This document shows positions 43,779-52,204 of a DNA stretch of 64,000 nt, in pieces. Source of the DNA: Nitrospirota bacterium (lineage in GTDB: Bacteria > Nitrospirota > Thermodesulfovibrionia > Thermodesulfovibrionales > Magnetobacteriaceae); contig JADFXG010000013.1 of the NCBI GenBank assembly GCA_015233895.1, positions 20,662-84,661 of the forward strand, in the 5' to 3' direction. The notes under the pieces are model-generated. The model saw only the letters and a list, made by a program, of their open reading frames with translations. It ran no database searches and was not told the DNA's origin. The position numbers and the translations under genes are program-made. How positions within the stretch are numbered: the stretch's first letter is position 1; each line of letters starts with the position of its first letter.

Positions 43779-43847
43779 TTTTACCTCCTAACTATCTATT
43801 CTCTAAAACTACAAAAAACATAATATACTCTAACATAAAGAATAAAC

Positions 43848-44975
43848 TTATTTTAATTCATTTTCCGTAACGACACGATTTTTGCCGGTGTTTTTAGCCA
43901 TGTAAAGAGCCCTGTCCGCCCTTTCTGTCGTTGCATCAGACTTTTCACCATCGCGAAATATACTGACCCCCACACTAACCGTAAATGACAACGCTTTACC
44001 CTCAAAAGCACCGTCGAGTTTGTACCGGGAACTCTCCACAGATTTGCATATAGCGGTTGCCCTCTTTGCGGCATTCTTTAATGAGGTATCAGGCAGAATC
44101 ACTACAAACTCCTCTCCGCCATATCTGGCAAAAAAATCCTCTTTTCTGATATGCTCCCTGCACACTTGCACCATTGCCACCAGTGCTCTGTCTCCGGTCT
44201 GATGCCCATAAGTGTCATTTATGCTCTTAAAGTTGTCTATATCAATCATAAGCATCGAAAACCCTATCCCGTTTACCGTGTTGGCATCCATAAGTTTACG
44301 CATATAACTTTCATAAGCCATGCGGTTATACACTCCGGTTAAACCATCCAGCAGGGAGTCTGTACGCGCCTTCATTAAATCCTCTCTAAGGGCTGATACC
44401 TCCCGCGTAAGTTCATCTAACTGTTTGGAATCTGCCGTTTCCTTTTGTCTTATCGCATCCTGAATATGCTCAACCTCATTTCGTATTTCCTCTTTTATTT
44501 TTTTTATGTCATCAAGCAGGGTTATTTTACCTATCTTTTCGCTCCGCTCATACACCCTCCGGTTAAAGTCCATGTTACCGGTCTCAAGCGCAGATATCCC
44601 CTTTGACAGTAGATCAATGATAGTTTTATATTCGGATTCTCTCTCTTTGAAATAAATCTTTTTACTTTCTATGAATGAGATTATTGTTTCTTTACTTTTT
44701 TCAAAAACACTCTGAAGACGTTTTACCTTTTCCTCCTTAGAAACATCCTCTGAGAGCGCATCCATCTTACCTTTGAATTTATCGGAATCTATTTCCTTTA
44801 TATCAAAAGAAAAGTCTTTTAAAAATACTAACAATGTTTTAACAGCCTGTATAAGAAACCTCTTCTGTTCACCCAGACATGTTAATTTCTCAGCTAACTC
44901 TTCATTTTTTTCAGCGAGACTCTCAACCGTGGCTTCACCACAATCATCATCCCTCTTTTTAGAAAATAATCCCAT
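43848..44975 (-). CDS. GGDEF diguanylate cyclase with coiled-coil N-terminus
   Basis: 375 aa, no membrane segment or recognised sensor; residues 1-205 are charged helices, largely coiled-coil (EKNEELAEKLTCLGEQ, ELTREVSALREDLMKA). The GGDEF domain follows: DGLTGVYNR near 215, MLMIDIDNFKSINDTYGH near 245, RYGGEEF (active-site GGEEF) near 288, with the inhibitory RxxD (RKED) five residues before it. It makes cyclic-di-GMP and has product-inhibition capacity. The opposite activity is provided by several HD-GYP proteins in this window. Ribosome site AGGAG. Confidence 0.9.
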   Translation of the reverse strand: MGLFSKKRDDDCGEATVESLAEKNEELAEKLTCLGEQKRFLIQAVKTLLVFLKDFSFDIKEIDSDKFKGKMDALSEDVSKEEKVKRLQSVFEKSKETIISFIESKKIYFKERESEYKTIIDLLSKGISALETGNMDFNRRVYERSEKIGKITLLDDIKKIKEEIRNEVEHIQDAIRQKETADSKQLDELTREVSALREDLMKARTDSLLDGLTGVYNRMAYESYMRKLMDANTVNGIGFSMLMIDIDNFKSINDTYGHQTGDRALVAMVQVCREHIRKEDFFARYGGEEFVVILPDTSLKNAAKRATAICKSVESSRYKLDGAFEGKALSFTVSVGVSIFRDGEKSDATTERADRALYMAKNTGKNRVVTENELK

Positions 44976-45068
44976 ATTTGACTCCTATATTTTTAACATG
45001 TCGATTGTTGTTGCAATGTCGGTTTAACTTCCCTTTACCGTACTGTCTTATCTTGTCACTTAAACACT

Positions 45069-46613
45069 TCACGAGTCAAATTTAAATCCCATCCTGATTA
45101 CATCAATGCAAGCTGCAACAACAGCGGGGTCATATAAAATACCGTTGTTTTTTGTTATCTCCTCAACGGCTCTTTCAACTCCGAGAGCTGCTCTGTAGGG
45201 TCTGTGGAATGCCATTGCCTCAACCACGTCGGCAACACACATAATCCTTGCCTCAATCAATATCTCATCTGCCTTTAAACCAGCCGGGTAACCTGTGCCA
45301 TTTAGTCTTTCATGGTGTTGAAGCACGATGTTTGCAACAGGCCCCGGGAATTCTATGTCTTTCAGAATATCATAACCGACCTTTGAATGGGTTTTAATCA
45401 GGGCAAATTCGATTTTATTTAACTGCCCGGGTTTACTCAGTATTTCAGAGGGAATAGCGATTTTCCCCAAATCGTGTATTATACCGGCAAGCTCAATGCA
45501 ATCTGTTACATCATCGGAAAGCTCCATCTTCTGGGCAATTCTTACCGCAAGTAGTGATACACGGCGCTGATGTCCTGCCGTGTAAGGGTCCTTAGCCTCA
45601 ACAGCGTGTGACATCGCCTCTACCACATCTTTTATGTTTCTGTTGAGCCGCTCTATGCTTTGCTGCTGCTGCTCTTCAGCCCTTTTACGCACTATTACAC
45701 TGGCCAGTGCATTAGAGACAGCGCTTAGAATCTCCTTCTCGCTTGCATCGTCAGTGTGCCCTGTTCGCAGGTATATGTTAAGGACTCCAAGGGTTTTATC
45801 ATTATAAACTAAGGGGGTGCAGTAGTGGCCATGCGGTGACATCCCGGTATATTTGATAGTGTGGCCGTCATCTGTTGTATTAGTAAAGATTATTTTCTGC
45901 TCAAGAGCCGCCAGTCCGCAGTGGCAAACACCAAAGGGAACTCTCTCGCATTGTTTTATATTTTCATCGGGAAGGCCCCTTTGTGCCTTAAGAACAAGCT
46001 CTGCCGGGTTGCCCTCTGTAAGAAATATTGCACCCTTGTTTTCAAACGTTAACCACGGCATGGACATTATTAAATTAATCGCCTCATCGAGGTAGTCTTT
46101 GATATCTATATTTTCCAGGGATTTCCTTAGTAACGAGGCTATGACCGATTGTATCCGGTAGTTATGGCGAAGTTTCTTTTCTGCCTCCCACCGCTCATGT
46201 ATCTCGTTTCTGAGAGCCTGTTCGGTCTTACTCAGCCTTAAAATATTTTTTACCATACCCTTCAATTCGTATATATTGAAAGGTTTGGTTAAAAACGCTA
46301 TAGTACCCCAGTCAAAACACCTCTCAATGTAGTCATCACTGGTGTGCCCTGAGAGCACTATTATGGGACACACGTTTTGAGGGGATATTGTTTTTAACTC
46401 CTCCAAAAACTCCACTCCGTCCATGCCGGGCATTTTCATATCCAGCACAATAAGTGACGGTTGTTGTTTCTTGCAGAAGTTCAATGCCTCGATACCATTT
46501 ATAGCTGTTACTATCTCATAACCTTCCCGTTGCAGTATCTTATTAATTGCTATCCGCACACTTTCGTCATCGTCAATGACCATTATTATGTCTTTCAACG
46601 CATCCATAGCCAC
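45069..46613 (-). CDS. response regulator with GAF and HD-GYP domains
   Basis: 514 aa. Receiver at 1-125 (IIMVIDDD, phospho-acceptor Asp58 in LIVLDMKMPG), then a GAF-like region around 170-310 (ENKGAIFLTEGN, GVCHCGLAALEQ, GVLNIYLRTG), and an HD-GYP domain from about 325 with AGHQRRVSLLAVRIA, HDLGKIAIP, THSKVGY and HHERLNGTGYP. GAF with several cysteines near residue 230 could bind a ligand or metal. Probably a cyclic-di-GMP phosphodiesterase. Monocistronic on this evidence. Confidence 0.87.
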   Translation of the reverse strand: MAMDALKDIIMVIDDDESVRIAINKILQREGYEIVTAINGIEALNFCKKQQPSLIVLDMKMPGMDGVEFLEELKTISPQNVCPIIVLSGHTSDDYIERCFDWGTIAFLTKPFNIYELKGMVKNILRLSKTEQALRNEIHERWEAEKKLRHNYRIQSVIASLLRKSLENIDIKDYLDEAINLIMSMPWLTFENKGAIFLTEGNPAELVLKAQRGLPDENIKQCERVPFGVCHCGLAALEQKIIFTNTTDDGHTIKYTGMSPHGHYCTPLVYNDKTLGVLNIYLRTGHTDDASEKEILSAVSNALASVIVRKRAEEQQQQSIERLNRNIKDVVEAMSHAVEAKDPYTAGHQRRVSLLAVRIAQKMELSDDVTDCIELAGIIHDLGKIAIPSEILSKPGQLNKIEFALIKTHSKVGYDILKDIEFPGPVANIVLQHHERLNGTGYPAGLKADEILIEARIMCVADVVEAMAFHRPYRAALGVERAVEEITKNNGILYDPAVVAACIDVIRMGFKFDS

Positions 46614-46711
46614 ACTGTATTTAAGTATAACTTTTTATCCTCTGTTACGCAATAAGTATAAACCTTTATTGTCAGATAATAATGAAAATATTTTCATAGG
46701 CTCATATCTGC

Positions 46712-47902
46712 CTACTTTATAAAGACCGGTGTGTGCAGCTCTATCTCAGAGGCAAGCTCTTTCATATCTCTGTTATTTAGAGCAACACAGCCTGCTGTCC
46801 AATCAGTTTCACCCCCGCCATGGATCATTATGAGGCTGCCCAGCGGTGTGTTTTGCGGAGGAACTTCTCTGTGTTCAATTGCCTCTGTTATCCTGTTGTA
46901 ATCTTTAATGCAGATTCTGCCGTCTGTGAGGCCTCGCCAGGCATCCATCTGGTTTGGGTAACTAATCAAAAGAGACGGAAGCCCCTCCCCTGTGTCCGGA
47001 TCTCTGCCGTAGCGGCTTACTGGATTTATATCGGCTATGTAGTAAATCCCCTCAGGGGTCCTTCTGTCGCCTTTAACTCGCTTCGGAAAAATATCATCAT
47101 TGTAAATGATATTGAATTTGTCATCGTAAAACCATACAAGTGCTGTTGAAAAAATAATTTTATCCCTTGATTTGTACTGATTGTCTCTTTTTACCCATTT
47201 CCCTGAGATTGACTCATAGACGGTTATATTTTTGGTGTCTTTGTCTACAAAAACAACGGCTCTGGCTTTTTGTGCATCAGGAAATTTAGCCAGTGGTTTT
47301 TCATACATTTTAAATCCGTTATCTTTCATTAACACAAGACACGCTCTGGGTTGGAACGTTAACTTTGTGCTGAGTCTCTTGCCTGAAAAATCTCCAAGTC
47401 CCACGTTATAGCGCTTTTTTTCACTCCATGTGTTGTTGTTTTTTTCATATAAAATTAGAATTCTTGTTTCCTTGTTGACCAGTATTTTTTTGTTTGAATT
47501 TGATGAATTAAAAAACACCTCCTCTGTTCGTTCATACGTTGAATCAACATAGGTTTTATTGTTGCTGAGGTCTTTTTGCTTTAACCAAAACGAGCTGCCG
47601 TTAATTTTTATTTCAAACCACTGAAATCCCTCAGACTGAGTGCTGTTAACCGGCTGTATTTCCATATTTTTAAGAAGATTAAATGATACAGGTGCGTCCT
47701 CTGACGGCTCTGTATGGACAGGCAATATATCAACAGATATGCGGTAAAATCCGGAAAAACTCTCCACCGGCTGTGCTACGGCTTGAGGACAATTTAAGAT
47801 GCAGCATGCGACACTGATAAGGCACGCTGCAACACAAAGCCCTGTACCAAATGGTTTTATATAAAAACCAATTGTAGTGCTTTTCTCAAATCTTACAATC
47901 AT
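46712..47902 (-). CDS. L,D-transpeptidase (YkuD) with an SH3-like domain
   Basis: 396 aa. An N-terminal hydrophobic segment (about residues 18-43, ending QAVAQ) targets the periplasm. An SH3-like, bacterial-type domain around residues 50-115 is followed by YkuD: PKRVKGDRRTPEGIYYI near 285, SLLISYPNQMD near 320, and the active-site motif MIHGGGETDWTAGCVALNN with catalytic Cys near residue 370. The enzyme cross-links peptidoglycan or attaches proteins to it. Between residues 120 and 260 there are repeated strands KETRILILYEKNNNTWSEK and NITVYESISGKWVKR that suggest a duplicated module. Confidence 0.8.
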   Translation of the reverse strand: MIVRFEKSTTIGFYIKPFGTGLCVAACLISVACCILNCPQAVAQPVESFSGFYRISVDILPVHTEPSEDAPVSFNLLKNMEIQPVNSTQSEGFQWFEIKINGSSFWLKQKDLSNNKTYVDSTYERTEEVFFNSSNSNKKILVNKETRILILYEKNNNTWSEKKRYNVGLGDFSGKRLSTKLTFQPRACLVLMKDNGFKMYEKPLAKFPDAQKARAVVFVDKDTKNITVYESISGKWVKRDNQYKSRDKIIFSTALVWFYDDKFNIIYNDDIFPKRVKGDRRTPEGIYYIADINPVSRYGRDPDTGEGLPSLLISYPNQMDAWRGLTDGRICIKDYNRITEAIEHREVPPQNTPLGSLIMIHGGGETDWTAGCVALNNRDMKELASEIELHTPVFIK

Positions 47903-47947
47903 ACTAATCCTAAATTAAACATAACTGCATCAAACCACTCTCTGGTG

Positions 47948-49366
47948 CTATCTCTTAAGCCCTATTACTGTTTGTAACATCTCATCCGTTGTCTGAATAG
48001 ACTTGGAGTTAGCCTCGTATGCCCTTTGGTCTGTAATCATGGTGACAAACTCAGAACCGAGGTCAACGTTGCTTTGCTCCAGTGCACCTGCATCTATGCT
48101 TCCAAGGCCGCTTGTCTGTGCCGTGTTAATTATAGCATCACCGGAGCTGGGAGTTGAGCTAAACATATTTGCTCCGTCTTTTTTGAGCCCGTTTGGATCA
48201 TTAAATCTGGCTAAAGCAAGCTGCCCAATGACTTTCGTCTGGCCGTTTGTATATGTGGCGCTTATTTTGCCGTAACTATCAAAGGCGATGCTTGTGAATG
48301 TTCCTGAGGAGTTTCCATCCTGGCTAACATCAAGAACCTGTGAACTTACTGCTAATTGCTCCGTTGTATTTGCCCCCGATCCGCCCTGATTTATTGATTT
48401 TCCAAAGTCAAAAGTAATTTTCTGCGGGGTCTGTACACCGCCAAGGAAGTTAAACGACATACTCGGCTCTGTGCTTGCAGAAACGCTTGTTCCTGTACCA
48501 TCGCTTACAAGGTTACCGGCTGAGTTAAATACCAGTGTCTGGGTGACACCTGATACAGCGGAGGTGTCTGTTGCGGTACTAGTGGTGCCAGTGCCTGATA
48601 ATGTCTGTGATGTGGCAAGGGTCAGAGTGCTGCTTGAGGTTGACTGCTGATACGCATAATGCACCTGCCACTTGTTGTTTGCTGTTTTAGTGTAATATGC
48701 TGTTACATCGTGTGCGCCGCCCTGAGAGTCGTATATGGTAGTTGATGTCGAGTAATTATAATTAGCTGGATCGCTATTTACACCGTCTCCGTTGCCGTCA
48801 AGCGTAAATGCCGCCGTTATTATACTTGCAGATGAATTTAAGTTTACTTTCCAGTCAACATTGTTTGTTTCCTTAGCAGGGCTTATGCTCATATCTGTCT
48901 TAATATCGGTAAGATTACCTGATAAGCTGGTGCTTGAAAGCGATGAACTGCTTATGTCAGTTGCCATATAACCCTGCACTCTTAACCCACTGGATGTTAC
49001 AAGATAACCACCTTTATCGATGTTAAAGTTGCCAGCACGGGTATAGTATGTTGAATTTGAAGCCGTTGTGGAACCATCATCTTTCACTATAAAAAAACCG
49101 TTACCATCTATTGCTAAATCTGTCGGATTATTAGTTGTAATAAAAGACCCCTGAGTAAAAAGAGCGTTTATATTTGTTATATATGAACCTTTTCCAACCT
49201 GTCCGCTGCCAGTGCCTATAATAGCCTGACTCAGTATATCGCCAAATTCCGCTCTGCTTGACTTAAAACCGGTTGTATTCATGTTTGCTATGTTATCACC
49301 CACAACACCCAGTGATGTGCTGTTTGAGTTCATACCGCTGACTGCCGTCCAAAGTGATGTTATCAT
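47948..49366 (-). CDS. flgE: flagellar hook protein FlgE
   Basis: 472 aa. N-terminal rod-hook motif MITSLWTAVSGMNSNSTSLGVVGDNIANMNTTGFKS-type heptads (about residues 1-40), then FIVKDDGS, and the C-terminal SNVDLGSEFVTMITDQRAYEANSK heptad region that packs with the N-terminus. The middle is Ser/Thr-rich, consistent with a variable surface domain. It is the last gene of the flagellar cluster on this strand. Between it and flgD lie 36 nt with an AGGAGG. Confidence 0.92.
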   Translation of the reverse strand: MITSLWTAVSGMNSNSTSLGVVGDNIANMNTTGFKSSRAEFGDILSQAIIGTGSGQVGKGSYITNINALFTQGSFITTNNPTDLAIDGNGFFIVKDDGSTTASNSTYYTRAGNFNIDKGGYLVTSSGLRVQGYMATDISSSSLSSTSLSGNLTDIKTDMSISPAKETNNVDWKVNLNSSASIITAAFTLDGNGDGVNSDPANYNYSTSTTIYDSQGGAHDVTAYYTKTANNKWQVHYAYQQSTSSSTLTLATSQTLSGTGTTSTATDTSAVSGVTQTLVFNSAGNLVSDGTGTSVSASTEPSMSFNFLGGVQTPQKITFDFGKSINQGGSGANTTEQLAVSSQVLDVSQDGNSSGTFTSIAFDSYGKISATYTNGQTKVIGQLALARFNDPNGLKKDGANMFSSTPSSGDAIINTAQTSGLGSIDAGALEQSNVDLGSEFVTMITDQRAYEANSKSIQTTDEMLQTVIGLKR

Positions 49367-49402
49367 ATCTATAGCCTCCTGTCTTGTTTCATAACCAAAA
49401 CC

Positions 49403-49867
49403 CTATGTTGAGCTTGAGCTTGAGCTGGATGATGAAGAGCTTGAACTCGTTGAACTTATTTCCTTAACGTTACCCATGTACGCTGTGGTGCCGTCACTTA
49501 GAGTCAGCGAGGAAACTCCGTTGCTGAAACTTATGCCTGTTATTTGCCCTGTTGTCCCGTCATTCATGGTAACGTATTTGCCTATCATGTTTGCTGCCAT
49601 CATATTATTTAAAGAGTTTGAGTACGTGTTTAGAGTCGAAACCCCGCTCTGTATGTTGCTAAGCGCCTCTACTGAGGCAAATTGCGATAACTGGCTTGTG
49701 AAATTAGATGAATCCATTGGGTTCATCGGATTCTGGTACTGGAGCTGCTTTGTAAAAAGCTGCAGAAAATCCGTGGAATTTAAAGTCCCGTTTGTTGACG
49801 AGCTTGAGCTCGACGTAGTACTCGATGATGTTGTGCCTGACGAATCAGTGGCTGACGTTACACTCAT
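49403..49867 (-). CDS. flgD: flagellar hook capping protein FlgD (short form)
   Basis: 154 aa. The conserved N-terminal part is present: TDFLQLFTKQLQYQNPMNPMDSSNFTSQLSQFASVEAL (residues about 32-70), which caps the growing hook. The usual C-terminal tudor/FlgD-Ig domains are mostly missing; only a strand LTLSDGTTAYMGNVKEI remains before a poly-Ser tail of fourteen residues, matched by a Ser/Thr-rich N-terminal leader. The polyserine codons form GAGCTT-type microsatellite repeats (49404-49450) that could vary in length. Located between fliK and flgE. Confidence 0.85.
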   Translation of the reverse strand: MSVTSATDSSGTTSSSTTSSSSSSTNGTLNSTDFLQLFTKQLQYQNPMNPMDSSNFTSQLSQFASVEALSNIQSGVSTLNTYSNSLNNMMAANMIGKYVTMNDGTTGQITGISFSNGVSSLTLSDGTTAYMGNVKEISSTSSSSSSSSSSSSST

Positions 49868-49885
49868 ATCAATCCCTCCTTTTGC

Positions 49886-51205
49886 TTACGCAAATATGCT
49901 TACCTTGCCATTATCTAAGTAACCAGAGCGTCTCACGGATGTAATCTCCTCCTCCTCTGGTAATTCCCCATCGGAGCCCTTTTTATTGCCAGATCCTTGT
50001 TGTTTTTTGTATTCACCCTGGTTACCTCTGTCTTTTAATGAAACAGAAAAGTCACCGACTGTTAACCCCTCTTGTGTTAAAGCTTTTACTATATCGTTTA
50101 AATTCTTTTCAATTATCGCCCTTGATGCTTCATCGGAGGCTCTTATATCGGCATGAATCGTACCGTTTTCCATGTTCAAATGTATTTTTACGGAGCCAAG
50201 GCCGTCCGGCTCCAGCCGCACCTCTATTGAGCTGTCACTGAGTTTGCTAATACTGAAGGTGTGGTCATTTATTTGAAGAGGTGTTTTTGGGACTGCGATT
50301 TCATTGTTTACGTTATGAGGTGCCGCCATGGTATTTTGCTGTGCTTTTTCTGCGCCAATGGCTTGTTGTGTGCCCTGAGTGTCGTTAATCTCAACTACCT
50401 GTTCTTTGCCGGTTTTGATATCAGCCGGTTTATCCTGCTTTTTTTCTCCGGTATTATTATCTGTCTGTGATTGTACTACATCCTTTGTCAGTGTGTCACC
50501 GGTATCTAAATTCTGTGATTTTAGCATGTTCGGGTCAAACTTTTGTTTTGGTGCGTTTGAATCTGTCTTTTCTTTTGGCAAGTTAGCATCTGTGTTTTCT
50601 TTTAGTGCATTAGCATCTGTGTTATCTTTGAATAAGTTTTTAACTGCTGCATTCATTGCATCTGTTGCCTGTACTTTTTCCTCATTGGGATTACTGTTTT
50701 TTGCTGCTAACTCTTTTAAAAGTGCTTCTGTATCAGGTTTGGTATCTGTCAGTATCTTTTCAGCAGAACCCGTATCTTTATTGCTTTTAACGTCAGTGTT
50801 TTTAACATCAGTGTTTTTAACATCAGTGTTTTTATCGTCTTGTTTTGGCTCATCAGCCGATTTTTTAATGTCTTTAGCGCCGTCAGGGTTTAGAACACCT
50901 TTTCCGCCAAGGGTCTTCATATCAATTGAGGGGGCTGCTTTTTGAAGTGCCACGGTCCCTGTATCTGAGGATGCTCCATCAGGTAAATTTGTTACGGCAT
51001 TATTGCCGCCTAATAGAGTCATTAAAAGCATAGAAGCTGACACAGTGCCTGCCAAATCCGTACTCTCCTTATCATCAAGTACCTTGTTTAAAACCGAGCC
51101 AAATTTACCCGATGAGCTGTTCATACCCTGAGGCACTCCCATCTGTTGGACCTGCTGAGTCTGGCAGCCGGCTCCGAGTAAATTTACTACATTTATATCA
51201 CTCAT
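49886..51205 (-). CDS. fliK: flagellar hook-length control protein FliK
   Basis: 439 aa from ATG 51205; the frame extends a few codons further without support. Most of the protein is a low-complexity Lys/Asp/Asn/Thr-rich linker. The C-terminal Flg_hook domain is recognisable near residues 310-410 (LQINDHTFSISKLSDSSIEVRLEPDGLGSVKIHL, EGLTVGDFSVSL). FliK acts as a molecular ruler and switches export specificity. The linker includes three 5-residue NTDVK units (15-bp tandem repeats at 50790-50834). Its size and repeats make length polymorphism likely. Confidence 0.85.
   Translation of the reverse strand: MSDINVVNLLGAGCQTQQVQQMGVPQGMNSSSGKFGSVLNKVLDDKESTDLAGTVSASMLLMTLLGGNNAVTNLPDGASSDTGTVALQKAAPSIDMKTLGGKGVLNPDGAKDIKKSADEPKQDDKNTDVKNTDVKNTDVKSNKDTGSAEKILTDTKPDTEALLKELAAKNSNPNEEKVQATDAMNAAVKNLFKDNTDANALKENTDANLPKEKTDSNAPKQKFDPNMLKSQNLDTGDTLTKDVVQSQTDNNTGEKKQDKPADIKTGKEQVVEINDTQGTQQAIGAEKAQQNTMAAPHNVNNEIAVPKTPLQINDHTFSISKLSDSSIEVRLEPDGLGSVKIHLNMENGTIHADIRASDEASRAIIEKNLNDIVKALTQEGLTVGDFSVSLKDRGNQGEYKKQQGSGNKKGSDGELPEEEEITSVRRSGYLDNGKVSIFA
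50790..50834. repeat. three 15-bp tandem repeats in fliK
   Basis: Units at 50790, 50805 and 50820 (ACRTCAGTGTTTTTA) encode the repeated NTDVK in the FliK linker. The first differs in one base. In-frame, so copy changes would alter linker length by five residues. Confidence 0.85.
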
Positions 51206-51311
51206 ACAACAATGGAATTGCAAATCTCATACCAAATAAACAAAATGCTTATATGACAATTAAGAGAGATGAATTTTATGGAAAAAACTCAGTTGGGAGA
51301 GGAAAAAGTTT

Positions 51312-51830
51312 TCACTTAAGAGGAAAACTTTTCTTGATGCTTGCCATTTTTTCAGTAAGAGAGGCAACCTTTCTGGGTTCTATCTGAGCCATAGCGGCGC
51401 CGGCTTTTCTTGGAGCCATCTTCAGCAGAAGATTAACAGCAGTGTCCTCATCGAGGGCGCTAATGCGTGCCCCTGCCTCTTCAGCCGGCATGGCCTCATA
51501 GTCTTTCACAACGCGCTTAAAGCGTTCATCATCGGGCTGTTGCAGTTTTAGCAGGGCATCATCTATTTGTTTGAGGATACTTTGATACTTTGCCACCTTA
51601 TCGTCTATGTCTGTTTTAAGCGCATCAAGACGTGCTGCTTCTTTTTTTAAACTTTCCTCTTTCAGCGCAATTTCCTTTTGCCTTGCTGCACAGTCCTCCT
51701 GCCCTTGTACTGAGGCGCAGGGAAAAGTAGCAAATACGATGCAAATCAGGCTAATTGCGCGGAAGCCTTGACAGATACGCGAAATCCATTTCACGCTGAG
51801 TTTGCCTCTCCATTTTTTTGCTTTCATCAC
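51312..51830 (-). CDS. MotE-like flagellar periplasmic chaperone (MgtE-N fold)
   Basis: 172 aa. A hydrophobic segment (about residues 22-43) is followed by a coiled coil (AARQKEIALKEESLKKEAARLDALKTD...ILKQIDDALLKL) and a C-terminal MgtE_N-like helical domain (DYEAMPAEEAGARISALDEDTAVNLLLKMAPRKAGAAMAQ) related to the middle domain of FliG. This architecture matches MotE, the chaperone of MotC. Its 5' end overlaps fliJ by 80 nt; a GTG at 51794 would shorten the overlap. Order fliJ-motE-fliK is typical of the cluster. Confidence 0.75.
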   Translation of the reverse strand: MMKAKKWRGKLSVKWISRICQGFRAISLICIVFATFPCASVQGQEDCAARQKEIALKEESLKKEAARLDALKTDIDDKVAKYQSILKQIDDALLKLQQPDDERFKRVVKDYEAMPAEEAGARISALDEDTAVNLLLKMAPRKAGAAMAQIEPRKVASLTEKMASIKKSFPLK

Positions 51831-52191
51831 TTACCACCCTGTCTTTCAATACCTCCACTGTTTTCACCTCTCGGTAGGCCTCTACGAGCTCTGTCTGTTT
51901 TTTTTCCATCTCTAAGGTTTTCTCTGCTACAACTTTAGTTTGTGCATCAATTTTCTTGTAGAGGGTCTCTATGTAATCATAATACAGGGTGAGTTCGTAA
52001 CCATTTATATTTCTTGAGTTTTTCTTTTTATCCAAAGCAGCTGTGTTATCCGCCAGGTGTTTTTCCAGCAAGGCAAGCTGGCTTTGTTCTGTTTTCAACA
52101 CTCTCCATGCCTTTTGCAGTTCAATCTCAGCCTCAGATTTTTTATACTCTTTTACCTGTATAATCCGTTTAAGCGTGTCAAGCCTTGCCAT
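51751..52191 (-). CDS. fliJ: flagellar export chaperone FliJ
   Basis: 146 aa, an all-helical coiled coil: MARLDTLKRIIQVKEYKKSEAEIELQKAWRVL at the start, EKHLADNTAALDKKKNSRNI, and a charged C-terminal helix. FliJ threads between the FliI hexamer and FlhA and promotes export. Identified mainly by size, coiled-coil and its position between fliI and fliK. Low intrinsic conservation leaves some uncertainty, but context is very good. Confidence 0.8.
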   Translation of the reverse strand: MARLDTLKRIIQVKEYKKSEAEIELQKAWRVLKTEQSQLALLEKHLADNTAALDKKKNSRNINGYELTLYYDYIETLYKKIDAQTKVVAEKTLEMEKKQTELVEAYREVKTVEVLKDRVVSDESKKMERQTQREMDFAYLSRLPRN

Positions 52192-52204
52192 GAAATTATC
52201 TCAC

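Noticed and set aside
50379..50945. 188-codon plus-strand frame opposite fliK
   Set aside because: Shadow of the low-complexity FliK linker; hydrophobic Ser/Phe/Val composition is the complement of Lys/Asp/Asn codons.
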